Below are positions 7,983-16,438 of a stretch of DNA of 26,322 nt, piece after piece. The position numbers and the translations under genes are program-made. The DNA is from SIG575 sp045643165 (GTDB taxonomy: Bacteria > Bacillota > Clostridia > Oscillospirales > Acutalibacteraceae), in contig JAZUKF010000056.1 in the NCBI GenBank assembly GCA_045643165.1, forward strand, positions 1-26,322, given 5' to 3'. Below the pieces are notes generated by a model. That model had not been told where the DNA came from. It saw nothing but the letters and a program-made list of their open reading frames with translations, and searched no databases. Within the stretch, counting starts at the first letter, position 1; the number at the start of each line of letters is the position of its first letter.

Positions 7983-8781
7983 ATTAAGATTAGATACGGC
8001 GGTTTTTGAACAGGGATATGCCGAAAGCCGTGAAAAAGCAAAAGCCCTTATCATGGCAGGACAGGTGTATGTGAACGGACAGAAGGAATTAAAGGCAGGT
8101 ACTTTCCTGAAAAGCGATGACGTTCTTGAAGTCAGAGGGGAGAAAATGCCCTTTGTTTCACGTGGCGGGTATAAACTTGATAAGGCAATGAAAAGTTTCG
8201 GTATCAGCCTTGATGATACAGTCTGTGCCGATATCGGTGCATCCACCGGAGGATTTACGGACTGTATGCTTCAAAACGGAGCGAAAAAGGTTTATGCCGT
8301 TGATGTGGGATACGGTCAACTTGCATGGAAACTTCGCACGGATGAACGTGTTGTCAATCTTGAAAGGACGAATTTCCGCTATGCCACCGAGGAGCAGATA
8401 CCGGAAAAACTTTCTTTTGCAAGTGTGGATGTTTCCTTCATTTCGTTAAAAATAATTCTACCGGTTCTTTATAATTTTCTTAAAGAAAAGGGTGAAGCCG
8501 TTTGTCTTATCAAACCCCAATTTGAAGCGGGAAAAGATAAAGTGGGGAAAAAAGGTGTAGTTAAGGAAAAGGAAACGCATATTGAGGTTGTGGAAAATAT
8601 AACGGGCTTTGTATCGGAAAACGGTTTTGAGATTTTAGGGCTTGATTATTCTCCGATTAAAGGACCTGAGGGTAATATTGAATATCTGATGTACCTCAGA
8701 AAAGGCGAGGCGGAAACCCGGAGGACATTTGATATTGAAAAACTTGTTAATGAATCCCATGATTTACTTGAAAAAATCTGA
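7972..8781 (+). CDS. tlyA: TlyA family rRNA 2'-O-methyltransferase (hemolysin-like)
   Basis: The protein has 269 residues. An S4 RNA-binding domain occupies about residues 4-62 (RLDTAVFEQGYAESREKAKA), joined through FVSRGGYKLDKA (61-72) to an FtsJ-like methyltransferase domain with the SAM site ADIGASTGGFTDCML (86-100) and DVGYGQLAWKLR. In Mycobacterium TlyA methylates ribose positions of 16S and 23S rRNA. Firmicute relatives are usually annotated the same way, but here the target site is inferred. The start is a TTG inside the end of dxs; the N-terminus aligns well with the family from this point. The upstream GAGGAAGTG is some distance away, so coupling to dxs translation probably matters. 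Confidence 0.92.
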   Translation: MADKLRLDTAVFEQGYAESREKAKALIMAGQVYVNGQKELKAGTFLKSDDVLEVRGEKMPFVSRGGYKLDKAMKSFGISLDDTVCADIGASTGGFTDCMLQNGAKKVYAVDVGYGQLAWKLRTDERVVNLERTNFRYATEEQIPEKLSFASVDVSFISLKIILPVLYNFLKEKGEAVCLIKPQFEAGKDKVGKKGVVKEKETHIEVVENITGFVSENGFEILGLDYSPIKGPEGNIEYLMYLRKGEAETRRTFDIEKLVNESHDLLEKI

Positions 8782-8786
8782 TTTAC

Positions 8787-8793
8787 AGAGGTG
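8787..8793 (+). promoter_or_regulatory. Ribosome binding site deciding the nadK start
   Basis: AGAGGTG, continuing into GA, is a strong Shine-Dalgarno match placed 6 bases before the TTG at 8800. An in-frame GTG at 8791 would lie inside it and has no ribosome site of its own. Confidence 0.6.
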
Positions 8794-8799
8794 AAAACA

Positions 8800-9639
8800 T
8801 TGTTTGCCATCGTTCCGAATTTATCACGTAAAAATGCTTACGGCGTTACAAAACTTCTTTGTGAACAACTTGAAAAATTTGATATGGATTTCGCCATGGA
8901 TGAAAGTCTGAAAGATGAATTTCACGGTGAATGTAAAAATTATTTTGATGAAGATAAACTCTATAACCGGTGTGAAGCCGTTATTGCCGTTGGCGGAGAC
9001 GGAACATTTATCGGCTGTGCAAAAAAAGCATCCGAAAACGGAAAGCCGATTTTAGGAATAAATGCAGGCCGTGTCGCTTTTATGGCAGGACTTGAACCGA
9101 CGGAACTTGAACTTCTGGAAAGGCTGAAAACGGGAGATTATACCGTTGATAAAAGAATGATGTTAAGTGTCTGTACGGAGGAAAACGGTGTTATCACAAA
9201 TGAGAGAAACTGTGTCAATGATATTTTTCTCGGCAGAGCAAGACATGTAAATATGGTGAATGTAAAGGTAATATGCGATAAACGTGAAATTACGGAGTAT
9301 TTTGCGGACGGTGTTATTGTTGCCACCCCCACAGGTTCCACGGCATATTCTCTTTCCGCAGGCGGTCCCGTTGTGGACCCTTTGATAGAAAGTCTTATCG
9401 TTACGCCCGTTTGTGCTCATTCTCTGTTTCCCCGTCCCATGATTTTCCGCAGTGAAAGTGTTTTGGAAATAGAAAACAGAAGTAAGTCCGGAGATGCTTT
9501 TCTTTTCTGCGACGGCGGAGAGGGAATATCCGTGCTTAACGGCTGTAAGGTTATTGTTAAAAAGGCGGATAAAACCGCTGATTTTATAAGAATAAAATCC
9601 GATTCGTTTATGGATATACTTAAAACGAAAATGAACTGA
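8800..9639 (+). CDS. nadK: NAD kinase
   Basis: The protein has 279 residues from TTG 8800, or 282 if the GTG at 8791 is used. It phosphorylates NAD to NADP using ATP or polyphosphate. Motifs include AVGGDGTFIGCAK, which contains the catalytic GGDGT, then LGINAGRVAFMA, a CVNDIFLGR segment in place of the usual NE motif, and ATPTGSTAYSLSAGGP, the glycine-rich nucleotide-binding segment. Overall order and length match bacterial NadK. It sits between tlyA and argR, an arrangement common in clostridia. The start is uncertain by three codons. Confidence 0.95.
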   Translation: MFAIVPNLSRKNAYGVTKLLCEQLEKFDMDFAMDESLKDEFHGECKNYFDEDKLYNRCEAVIAVGGDGTFIGCAKKASENGKPILGINAGRVAFMAGLEPTELELLERLKTGDYTVDKRMMLSVCTEENGVITNERNCVNDIFLGRARHVNMVNVKVICDKREITEYFADGVIVATPTGSTAYSLSAGGPVVDPLIESLIVTPVCAHSLFPRPMIFRSESVLEIENRSKSGDAFLFCDGGEGISVLNGCKVIVKKADKTADFIRIKSDSFMDILKTKMN

Positions 9640-9640
9640 T

Positions 9641-9646
9641 AAGGAG
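9641..9646 (+). promoter_or_regulatory. Ribosome binding site deciding the argR start
   Basis: AAGGAG stands 9 bases before the GTG at 9656. A TTG at 9647 directly abuts this site and so is unlikely to be used. Confidence 0.75.
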
Positions 9647-9655
9647 TTGTTAAAA

Positions 9656-10111
9656 GTGAAAAGGAAACGTCATTCGGCTATAATAAATCTTATTCAGGAA
9701 CATTCTGTTTCAACTCAGGAGGAACTTCTTGAATATTTACGTAAGGACGGTTTTGATGTAACCCAGGCAACTGTATCACGTGATATCAAAGAACTGCGTC
9801 TTGTCAAAACTTCCAATGCAAAGGGCAAATACCGTTACAGTCTTCCCAAAGAAAAGGCGGGAAATACTGCGGAAAAACTTCATCTGATATTTGCTTCTTC
9901 GGTGCTTAATCTTGACTTTGCACAGAATATCGTTTGTATAAACTGCCGTGTGGGAATGGCTAACGCCGCTTGCAGTGCCCTTGATACAATGGCTCACAGC
10001 GATATTGTGGGTACAGTTGCCGGGGATGATACGATTTTTGTTTTGTGCAGAAAAGAAGAAGATGCGAAAAATCTCTGCGAAAGTTTAAAAAGACTGATAG
10101 ATACGGATTAA
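9656..10111 (+). CDS. argR: Arginine repressor ArgR/AhrC
   Basis: The protein has 151 residues from GTG 9656, the normal ArgR length. The N-terminal winged helix-turn-helix spans about residues 1-68 with TQATVSRDIKELRLVK (36-51), the family's recognition helix. The C-terminal hexamerisation and arginine-binding domain includes NCRVGMANAAC (96-106) and GTVAGDDTIFVL (119-130), whose paired Asp residues contact arginine. In Bacillus AhrC represses arginine biosynthesis and activates catabolism. No arginine genes are near; the position just before recN is conserved in Firmicutes, so it acts in trans. I saw no obvious ARG box in its own short upstream region. Confidence 0.96.
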   Translation: MKRKRHSAIINLIQEHSVSTQEELLEYLRKDGFDVTQATVSRDIKELRLVKTSNAKGKYRYSLPKEKAGNTAEKLHLIFASSVLNLDFAQNIVCINCRVGMANAACSALDTMAHSDIVGTVAGDDTIFVLCRKEEDAKNLCESLKRLIDTD

Positions 10112-10120
10112 GGTGATAAC

Positions 10121-11806
10121 GTGCTTACCGGATTAAGAATTGAAAACATTGCGGTTATTGAAAAAGCGGATATTAACTTTGATAAAGGGTTTAACGTGCT
10201 GACCGGTGAAACGGGAGCGGGTAAATCCATAATTATTGATGCCATAAATGCCATATTGGGTGAACGCACTTCAAAGGAACTTATCCGCACAGGTGAGGAT
10301 AAGGCAAAGGTTACCGCATCCTTTTGCGATATAAACGAATATGTTAAGAGCCGTCTTGCAAGTCTTGAAATACCTGAGGAAAGCGACGGAACATTGATAG
10401 TCCAGCGTGTAATAAATGCCGACGGAAGAAATACCTGCCGAGTGAACGGTTGCCCGGTAACCGTTTCCATGCTGAAGGATTTAGGCTCTGCTCTTATTGA
10501 TATACACGGTCAGCATGACAGCAGATTTTTACTGTCCGCGGATAACCACTGTGCATATATCGACAAACTTGCGGATAATGAAGATATTTTGTATGATTAC
10601 GAAAAAGTTTTCAGAAAATATGTCAGCATAAAAAAGGAGATAAAAAGTCTGGAAACCGATGAAGAGGAGAAAGCAAGAACGATTGAACTTTTGCAGTTCC
10701 AGATTGATGAACTTGAAAATGCGTCTATCCGTGTGGGTGAAACGGAGGAACTTAATAATCTTCGTAAAAAACTTACAAATTGCGAGAAAATTATGTCCGC
10801 ATTGCAGACGGGACGCACCTTGCTTAACGGTGATGACGATACACCGGGAATAATTCAGAATTTAAAGTTTCTTTCCGATACCGTTTCCGGTGTCGAGGAT
10901 GATTTTTCGGAAATAAAGGGTTGTACCGAAAGTGTAAACGACAGTATGTTTGCACTTGAAGACTGTGAAGATTTACTTCGCAAAGCCATGTCAAATCTTG
11001 AATTTGACCCTGCACTTCTTGAAGAAACGGAGGAACGTCTTTCATTTTTGAATAAACTTTCTTTGAAATACGGCTCCACCGAAACGGAAATGATAGCAAA
11101 TCTTGAAGCATTTAAAAAACAGCAGCAGTCCATTGTTTTAAGTGATGAAAAAATTGAAGAACTTACGGAAGAACTTGAACAGACAGGCACGGAAATGCTT
11201 GACCTTGCAGAGGAATTGACTCAATCGAGAATTACTGCGGCGGAGGAATTTGTAAACAAGGTTTCAAAGGAACTTGAATTTCTCAATATGCCCGGAGTTG
11301 TGCTGACTGTTTCGAGAAAAGATAAACCGCTTGGCGTAAAGGGAAAAGACAGTATCGAATTTTTCATTTCCGCAAACGTGGGCGAGGCACCGAAGCCTTT
11401 GGCGAAAATCGCTTCCGGCGGTGAGTTGTCAAGGATAATGCTTGCAATAAAGAACGTTATAAGCGAAAAAGATGAAATTGATACCATGATATTTGATGAA
11501 ATAGATACAGGTGTCAGCGGTCATGCCGCAACGAAAATCGCACAGAAACTTTCACAGCTTTCTCTTAACAGGCAGGTTATCTGCGTAACACATCTTGCAC
11601 AGATTGCCGCCTATGCCGACGAACATATATTTATTGAAAAATCCGCTTCTCAACAGCATACTTTCACTTCGGTGAGAAATCTTTCAAATGAGGGCAGAAA
11701 GTTTGAACTTTCAAGAATAATCGGCGGCTCCGTCATTACTCAAAGTCAGTTGAAAACTGCGGAAGAAATGATGAAGGATGCAAACACATTTAAGGGGAGC
11801 AGATAA
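10121..11806 (+). CDS. recN: DNA repair protein RecN
   Basis: The protein has 561 residues, typical for this SMC-like ATPase that acts early at double-strand breaks. The Walker A is GETGAGKS (29-36). A coiled-coil-rich middle is followed by the ABC signature ASGGELSRIMLAIK (about 431-444) and the Walker B TMIFDEIDTGVSG (about 455-467). ICVTHLAQIAAYAD near the C-terminus is also family-typical. The GTG start lies 5-6 bases after AAGGTGA. The stop overlaps the ATG of the following small DUF896 gene (TAATG). In Bacillus recN is LexA-controlled; I found no clear LexA operator just upstream here. Confidence 0.96.
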   Translation: MLTGLRIENIAVIEKADINFDKGFNVLTGETGAGKSIIIDAINAILGERTSKELIRTGEDKAKVTASFCDINEYVKSRLASLEIPEESDGTLIVQRVINADGRNTCRVNGCPVTVSMLKDLGSALIDIHGQHDSRFLLSADNHCAYIDKLADNEDILYDYEKVFRKYVSIKKEIKSLETDEEEKARTIELLQFQIDELENASIRVGETEELNNLRKKLTNCEKIMSALQTGRTLLNGDDDTPGIIQNLKFLSDTVSGVEDDFSEIKGCTESVNDSMFALEDCEDLLRKAMSNLEFDPALLEETEERLSFLNKLSLKYGSTETEMIANLEAFKKQQQSIVLSDEKIEELTEELEQTGTEMLDLAEELTQSRITAAEEFVNKVSKELEFLNMPGVVLTVSRKDKPLGVKGKDSIEFFISANVGEAPKPLAKIASGGELSRIMLAIKNVISEKDEIDTMIFDEIDTGVSGHAATKIAQKLSQLSLNRQVICVTHLAQIAAYADEHIFIEKSASQQHTFTSVRNLSNEGRKFELSRIIGGSVITQSQLKTAEEMMKDANTFKGSR

Positions 11807-12015
11807 TGGAACAGAAAAAAATCGACAGAATAAACGAACTTGCCCGATTATCTAAGGAGAGAGAATTAACTCCGGAAGAAAATTCGGAAAGGCAGAAATT
11901 AAGACGGGAATATATTGATTCCTTTAAAGCGAGCCTTATCGGTCATCTTGAAAATACATATATCGTTGACGAAAACGGAAACAAACGAAAGGTACAAAGG
12001 AAAAATAAAAAATGA
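11806..12015 (+). CDS. DUF896 family small protein (YnzC/SosA-like)
   Basis: The protein has 69 residues. It resembles the YnzC family (DUF896, UPF0291): the pattern KIDRINELARLSKERELTPE, then RQKLRREYIDSFKASL, is the conserved two-helix core, and a basic tail follows (RKVQRKNKK). The start overlaps the recN stop by one base, and the stop overlaps the ruvC ATG (ATGA, 4 bases), so it is locked between two recombination genes. In Bacillus a relative is part of the SOS-induced yneA-yneB-ynzC operon, where YneA inhibits division. The function of DUF896 proteins themselves remains unclear, and none is assigned here. Confidence 0.9.
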   Translation: MEQKKIDRINELARLSKERELTPEENSERQKLRREYIDSFKASLIGHLENTYIVDENGNKRKVQRKNKK

Positions 12016-12503
12016 GGATTTTAGGGATAGATCCGGGGTATGCAATAGTTGGTTGCGGAGTGGTTGATTATAAATCAAACCATTTCACCGTTGTTGAATA
12101 CGGTGCCGTAACCACCGATGCGGGTACGCCCTTTGTTGACCGCCTTGAAATGATTTATGACGGGATAGACAGTCTTATTAAACGTACAAAGCCGGATGCG
12201 GTTTCAATGGAAAAACTGTTTTTTAACAGTAATCAGAAAACAGCCATTGATGTGGCACAGGCAAGAGGTGTAACGCTTCTGGCGATAAAAAAGAACGGAC
12301 TTGAAGTTTTTGAATATACGCCTTTACAGGTCAAGCAGAGCGTTGTGGGTTACGGACGTGCTGAGAAAAAGCAGGTTCAGGAAATGACAAAGATAATGCT
12401 TAATCTTGAAAAAATACCGAAGCCCGACGATGTTGCGGATGCCCTTGCCATGGCGATTTGCCATGCCCATTCAAGCGGTTCTCTTATGATGCAGTTAAGA
12501 TAA
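12012..12503 (+). CDS. ruvC: Crossover junction endodeoxyribonuclease RuvC
   Basis: The protein has 163 residues, the normal length. The four acidic catalytic residues are visible: D7 in ILGIDPGY, E67 in VSMEKLFF, and D140 and D143 in KPDDVADALAMAICH. RuvC cuts Holliday junctions symmetrically while bound to RuvAB. The start overlaps the DUF896 stop (ATGA), and ruvA begins 22 bases after the ruvC stop. The presence of RuvC, rather than RecU, is expected for clostridia as opposed to bacilli and supports the taxonomic reading of the window. Confidence 0.97.
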   Translation: MRILGIDPGYAIVGCGVVDYKSNHFTVVEYGAVTTDAGTPFVDRLEMIYDGIDSLIKRTKPDAVSMEKLFFNSNQKTAIDVAQARGVTLLAIKKNGLEVFEYTPLQVKQSVVGYGRAEKKQVQEMTKIMLNLEKIPKPDDVADALAMAICHAHSSGSLMMQLR

Positions 12504-12525
12504 TATTTAATTCGGAAGTGATTTT

Positions 12526-13125
12526 TTGTTTTACAGTTTAAAAGGAATTGTCAGGTATTATGAAGAAAATATGATCGCCGTAGATTGCGGCGGAATTTGT
12601 TTTGCATGTAACACCACGGCGAATACGTTGAAAAAGACTGCCGCCGTCGGTGATGAGGTTATGCTGTACACATATCTTGCCGTCAGAGAAGATGCAATGG
12701 ATTTGTTCGGATTTGCGGAAAAGAGCGAACTTGACTGTTTCAAACTTTTGATTTCCGTTTCCGGTGTGGGACCGAAGGCGGCAATAGCAATTTTATCTCA
12801 GATGAGTCCCGAACATCTTGCAAGTGCCATTGCGGTAGGTGATGTGAAATCCATCACAAGAGCACAGGGTGTAGGTCCCAAACTTGCACAGAGGGTTGTG
12901 CTTGAACTTAAAGATAAGATGAAGATTGATTTGGAAAATATTGCAGACACGGATCCCGGGGGGGATTTCACTCCCGGCGGCGGAAATGTTTCCGAGGCGG
13001 TTTCCGCACTTGTTCAGTTAGGCTATTCCAAAACCGAAGCGGTAAAAGCCCTTAACGGTTCAAGTGAAGGGGACAGCGTTGAAAATCTGATAAAATATGC
13101 TTTGAAAAAATTATCATTACAGTAA
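12526..13125 (+). CDS. ruvA: Holliday junction branch migration protein RuvA
   Basis: The protein has 199 residues. Domain I is an OB-fold that starts FYSLKGIVRYYEENMIAVDC. Domain II has two helix-hairpin-helix DNA-binding motifs, seen at LLISVSGVGPKAAIAILS and SITRAQGVGPKLAQRVVLEL. Domain III, after a Gly/Pro linker around DPGGDFTPGGG, is a small UBA-like domain that contacts RuvB (AVSALVQLGYSKTEAVKAL). The start is TTG at 12526, with GGAAG about 7 bases upstream; the N-terminus matches the family from this position. ruvB follows after about 15 bases. Confidence 0.96.
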   Translation: MFYSLKGIVRYYEENMIAVDCGGICFACNTTANTLKKTAAVGDEVMLYTYLAVREDAMDLFGFAEKSELDCFKLLISVSGVGPKAAIAILSQMSPEHLASAIAVGDVKSITRAQGVGPKLAQRVVLELKDKMKIDLENIADTDPGGDFTPGGGNVSEAVSALVQLGYSKTEAVKALNGSSEGDSVENLIKYALKKLSLQ

Positions 13126-13140
13126 TTTCGGGAGATGAAT

Positions 13141-14175
13141 ATGGATACGGATTTTGAAAACAGAATTGTAACGCCCGATTATTCTCCGGAAGATGAGGAC
13201 GTTGAAAAATCACTCCGTCCGAGAATAATAGATGATTATATCGGACAGGAAAAAGTTAAAGAAAATTTAAAAATCTTTATTGAAGCGGCGAAAAAAAGGA
13301 ATGAACCCCTTGACCACGTTTTGCTTTACGGTCCTCCGGGACTTGGAAAAACAACACTTGCGGGAATTATCGCAAATGAAATGGGTGTGAATTTCCGTGT
13401 TACTTCGGGCCCTGCAATAGAGAAACCCGGCGACCTTGCGGCATTGCTGACTAATCTCAGCGAAGGCGATGTGCTTTTCATTGATGAAATTCACCGTCTT
13501 TCAAGAAGCGTTGAGGAAGTTCTCTATCCTGCCATGGAGGATAACGCACTTGATATTATAATCGGAAAAGGTCCCTCTGCCCGTTCTATCAGACTTGACC
13601 TGCCGAAATTCACTTTAATCGGTGCAACAACAAGGGCGGGACAATTAACTGCTCCTTTACGGGACAGGTTCGGAGTTGTGCTTCGTCTTGAACTGTATTC
13701 TCCGGAGGAATTAAGCCGTATAGTAACAAGAAGTGCAAATATTCTTGAAATAGATATTGAAAAGGACGGTGCGATTGAAATTGCTTCCCGTTCAAGAGGT
13801 ACTCCGAGAATTGCAAACAGACTTTTGAAACGTGCAAGGGATTTTGCGGATATAATGTCAAACGGTATTCTTGATTTAAAGACGGCACAACTTGCACTTT
13901 CCAGAATGCAGATTGATGAATTAGGTCTTGATAATATTGATATAATGCTTCTGACATCAATGATAAGGAATTATAACGGCGGACCTGTGGGACTTGAAAC
14001 CATTGCCGCCACCATCGGTGAAGAAGCGGTAACGATAGAAGACGTTTACGAACCCTATTTAATGCAAATCGGCTTTTTAAGTAAAACGCCCAGAGGCAGA
14101 ATGGTAACCCCTGCCGGTTATGCACATCTGGGAATTACTTTTCCCGGACAATCGGGACAACAGAGTATGTTTTAA
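13141..14175 (+). CDS. ruvB: Holliday junction branch migration ATPase RuvB
   Basis: The protein has 344 residues from ATG 13141. This start is preferred to the in-frame ATG at 13135, which lies inside the GGGAGA ribosome site. It is an AAA+ motor driving branch migration on RuvA-bound junctions. LRPRIIDDYIGQEKVKENL is the RuvB N-terminal signature. Walker A is GPPGLGKTT (64-72), Walker B VLFIDEIH (111-118), and GATTRAGQLTAPLRDRFG carries sensor 1 and the arginine finger. The C-terminal winged helix ends with PYLMQIGFLSKTPRGR. No terminator is evident before glmM, 31 bases away. Confidence 0.97.
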   Translation: MDTDFENRIVTPDYSPEDEDVEKSLRPRIIDDYIGQEKVKENLKIFIEAAKKRNEPLDHVLLYGPPGLGKTTLAGIIANEMGVNFRVTSGPAIEKPGDLAALLTNLSEGDVLFIDEIHRLSRSVEEVLYPAMEDNALDIIIGKGPSARSIRLDLPKFTLIGATTRAGQLTAPLRDRFGVVLRLELYSPEELSRIVTRSANILEIDIEKDGAIEIASRSRGTPRIANRLLKRARDFADIMSNGILDLKTAQLALSRMQIDELGLDNIDIMLLTSMIRNYNGGPVGLETIAATIGEEAVTIEDVYEPYLMQIGFLSKTPRGRMVTPAGYAHLGITFPGQSGQQSMF

Positions 14176-14206
14176 AGAATAATAAATAAAAAAAGGAGTT
14201 TTAATT

Positions 14207-15556
14207 ATGGGCAGACTTTTCGGTACAGACGGTGCAAGAGGTGTTGCAAACACCGAACTCACTTGCGAACTTGCAATGCAGATAGGCAGAGCCACTGCAA
14301 TGGTACTTTCGGCAAATGTGAAAAGACCAAAGGTAATGATAGGTATGGATACGAGAATTTCTTCGGAAATGCTTCAATCCGCCATTGCGGCAGGATTGTG
14401 TTCCGTCGGAGCGGATGTTCTTCTTTTAGGCGTTGTTCCCACTCCCGCCGTGGCATATCTTGTAAAAAAATACCGCTATGATGCAGGTGTGATGATTTCC
14501 GCATCTCATAACCCCTGTGAATATAACGGAATAAAGATTTTCAAATCCGACGGATATAAACTTCCCGACAGTGTTGAGGAGGAGATAGAAAAAATCATCC
14601 TTGATGAAACCGTTGCCCCGAAAGCAGTTGTAGGCGGAGATGTGGGCAGAATTACAACATCGGAATTTCCCGTTTTTGATTATATCGCTCATCTTGAAAC
14701 AACCGTTGACTGCGATTTTGATGGAATGAATATTGCCCTTGACTGTGCAAACGGCTCATCAAGTATCACCGCACCGGAAATGTTTATGAGAATGGGTGCG
14801 TTATGCGAAACCATGTCTGCCACTCCCAACGGAGTAAATATCAACGATAAATGCGGTTCAACTCATCTTGAAGCACTTCGTGAATATGTTAAAAATCACA
14901 GCGAATGTGAAGTGGGACTTGCTTTTGACGGTGATGCGGACAGACTTCTTGCAGTTGACGAAAACGGTGAAGTTGTTGACGGAGATAAAATTATCGCAAT
15001 TTGTGCAAAAGCCCTTAAAGAAGAAGGCAGACTTAAAAATGATACCGCCGTTGTTACCGTAATGAGCAATATGGGATTTTTTGAGTTCTGCAAAAAGAAC
15101 GGAATGAACTGTGAAAAGACAAAAGTAGGGGACAGATATGTTCTTGAAAATATGCTGGAAAACGGATACACTATCGGCGGAGAGCAGTCGGGACACGTTA
15201 TTTTCCTCGATTATGCCACAACGGGCGACGGCGAACTTACTGCGTTACAACTTTTGCGTGTAATGAAAAAGACAGGCAAAAAACTTTCCGAACTTGCTTC
15301 CGAAATGGAAGTTTTCCCACAGGTAATGAAAAATGTCCGTGTTTCAAAACTCGGTAAAGTCCGTTTTTCAACAGATGAAAGCATTAAGAGTGCCATTGAA
15401 AAGGCGGAAGCCGAATTAGGTGCAGACGGACGGGTTCTCGTCAGAGTTTCCGGTACCGAACCCCTTGTAAGAGTAATGCTTGAGGGTAAGGACCTTGAAA
15501 AGATTAACAGACTTTGCGAAGAAATTGCAAAGGTAGTAGAAGAAAAACTTATATAA
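14207..15556 (+). CDS. glmM: Phosphoglucosamine mutase
   Basis: The protein has 449 residues, full length. It converts glucosamine 6-phosphate to glucosamine 1-phosphate for UDP-GlcNAc and peptidoglycan synthesis. It begins GRLFGTDGARGVAN, typical of GlmM. The active-site phosphoserine is S100 in MISASHNP, the Mg-binding loop is DGDADR (241-246), the sugar-binding loop is GEQSGH (325-330), and the phosphate-binding RVSGTEPLVRVM lies near the C-terminus. A strong AAAGGAG precedes the ATG. The stop overlaps the ribosome site of the following methyltransferase. In this order it joins the ruv genes to the ECF cluster. Confidence 0.97.
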   Translation: MGRLFGTDGARGVANTELTCELAMQIGRATAMVLSANVKRPKVMIGMDTRISSEMLQSAIAAGLCSVGADVLLLGVVPTPAVAYLVKKYRYDAGVMISASHNPCEYNGIKIFKSDGYKLPDSVEEEIEKIILDETVAPKAVVGGDVGRITTSEFPVFDYIAHLETTVDCDFDGMNIALDCANGSSSITAPEMFMRMGALCETMSATPNGVNINDKCGSTHLEALREYVKNHSECEVGLAFDGDADRLLAVDENGEVVDGDKIIAICAKALKEEGRLKNDTAVVTVMSNMGFFEFCKKNGMNCEKTKVGDRYVLENMLENGYTIGGEQSGHVIFLDYATTGDGELTALQLLRVMKKTGKKLSELASEMEVFPQVMKNVRVSKLGKVRFSTDESIKSAIEKAEAELGADGRVLVRVSGTEPLVRVMLEGKDLEKINRLCEEIAKVVEEKLI

Positions 15557-15567
15557 AAGGTGATTTA

Positions 15568-16434
15568 ATGCGTTCTTCCGACGGTTGGAAAGATTATGAA
15601 TTGCTTGACTGTTCTCAGGGCGAAAGGCTTGAAAGGTGGGGCAATATCATATTGATAAGACCTGACCCGCAGGTTATTTGGAAAACTGAAAAAAAGCATC
15701 CTCTTTGGAAAAAAGCAAATGCCCGGTATGTTCGTTCATCAACGGGGGGAGGAAAATGGAATATCTTTTCCTCTTTGCCGGATGAATGGAATGTGGGGTA
15801 TGGGGATTTGACATTTCACATTAAAACAATGGGCTTTAAGCATACGGGAATATTTCCGGAACAGGCGGTAAATTGGGATTTTGTTTCGGATTTAATAAAG
15901 AATTCAAACAGAAAACTTAAAGTTTTAAATCTTTTCGGTTATACCGGCTGTGCGACCGTTGCCGCTTTGAAGGCAGGTGCGGAGGTTACCCATGTTGATG
16001 CCTCAAAGGGTATGGTGCAATGGGCGAAAGAAAATGCAGAACTTTCCGGTGTGCGTGAGGGTAAGGTGCGTTGGCTTGTGGATGACTGCATTAAATTTGT
16101 ACAGCGTGAAATCCGCCGTGGAAATAAGTATGATATCATTATCATGGATCCCCCCTCATACGGCAGAGGTCCCGGAGGAGAAATCTGGAAACTTGAAGAA
16201 GAAGTTTATAACTTCGTTTCTCTTTGTACCGAAATATTAAGCGAGGATGCCGTAGCAATGCTGATAAATTCTTATACGGCGGGACTTGCTCCCTCGGTTA
16301 TGCAGTATATTTTGGGAAGTCTTATCCTTCCGAAATTCGGCGGAAGTGTTACGGGAAGTGAAATCGGATTACCCGTAACGCAAAGTAAAATGATATTGCC
16401 CTGCGGAGCGACCGCAATTTGGCAAAAGGATTAA
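15568..16434 (+). CDS. Class I SAM-dependent methyltransferase, RlmI-like catalytic domain, target unknown
   Basis: The protein has 288 residues from ATG 15568, which stands 4 bases after AAAGGTGA. A GTG/TTG-type upstream extension to 15514 lies inside glmM and is not credible. The SAM-binding motif is VLNLFGYTGCATVAALKAGA (119-138), followed by an acidic loop in THVDASKGMVQWAKENA, and the catalytic-type motif is DPPSYGRG (194-201). These resemble the COG1092 / RlmI-RlmK methyltransferase domain (PF10672), but the N-terminal PUA domain of RlmI is absent. rRNA is a reasonable guess for substrate but is not proven. It sits between glmM and ecfA1, 4 bases from the latter. Confidence 0.82.
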   Translation: MRSSDGWKDYELLDCSQGERLERWGNIILIRPDPQVIWKTEKKHPLWKKANARYVRSSTGGGKWNIFSSLPDEWNVGYGDLTFHIKTMGFKHTGIFPEQAVNWDFVSDLIKNSNRKLKVLNLFGYTGCATVAALKAGAEVTHVDASKGMVQWAKENAELSGVREGKVRWLVDDCIKFVQREIRRGNKYDIIIMDPPSYGRGPGGEIWKLEEEVYNFVSLCTEILSEDAVAMLINSYTAGLAPSVMQYILGSLILPKFGGSVTGSEIGLPVTQSKMILPCGATAIWQKD

Positions 16435-16438
16435 AAAT

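Noticed and set aside
13610..14125. Minus-strand open frame of 171 codons
   Set aside because: It is antisense to conserved ruvB sequence and resembles no protein family I know.
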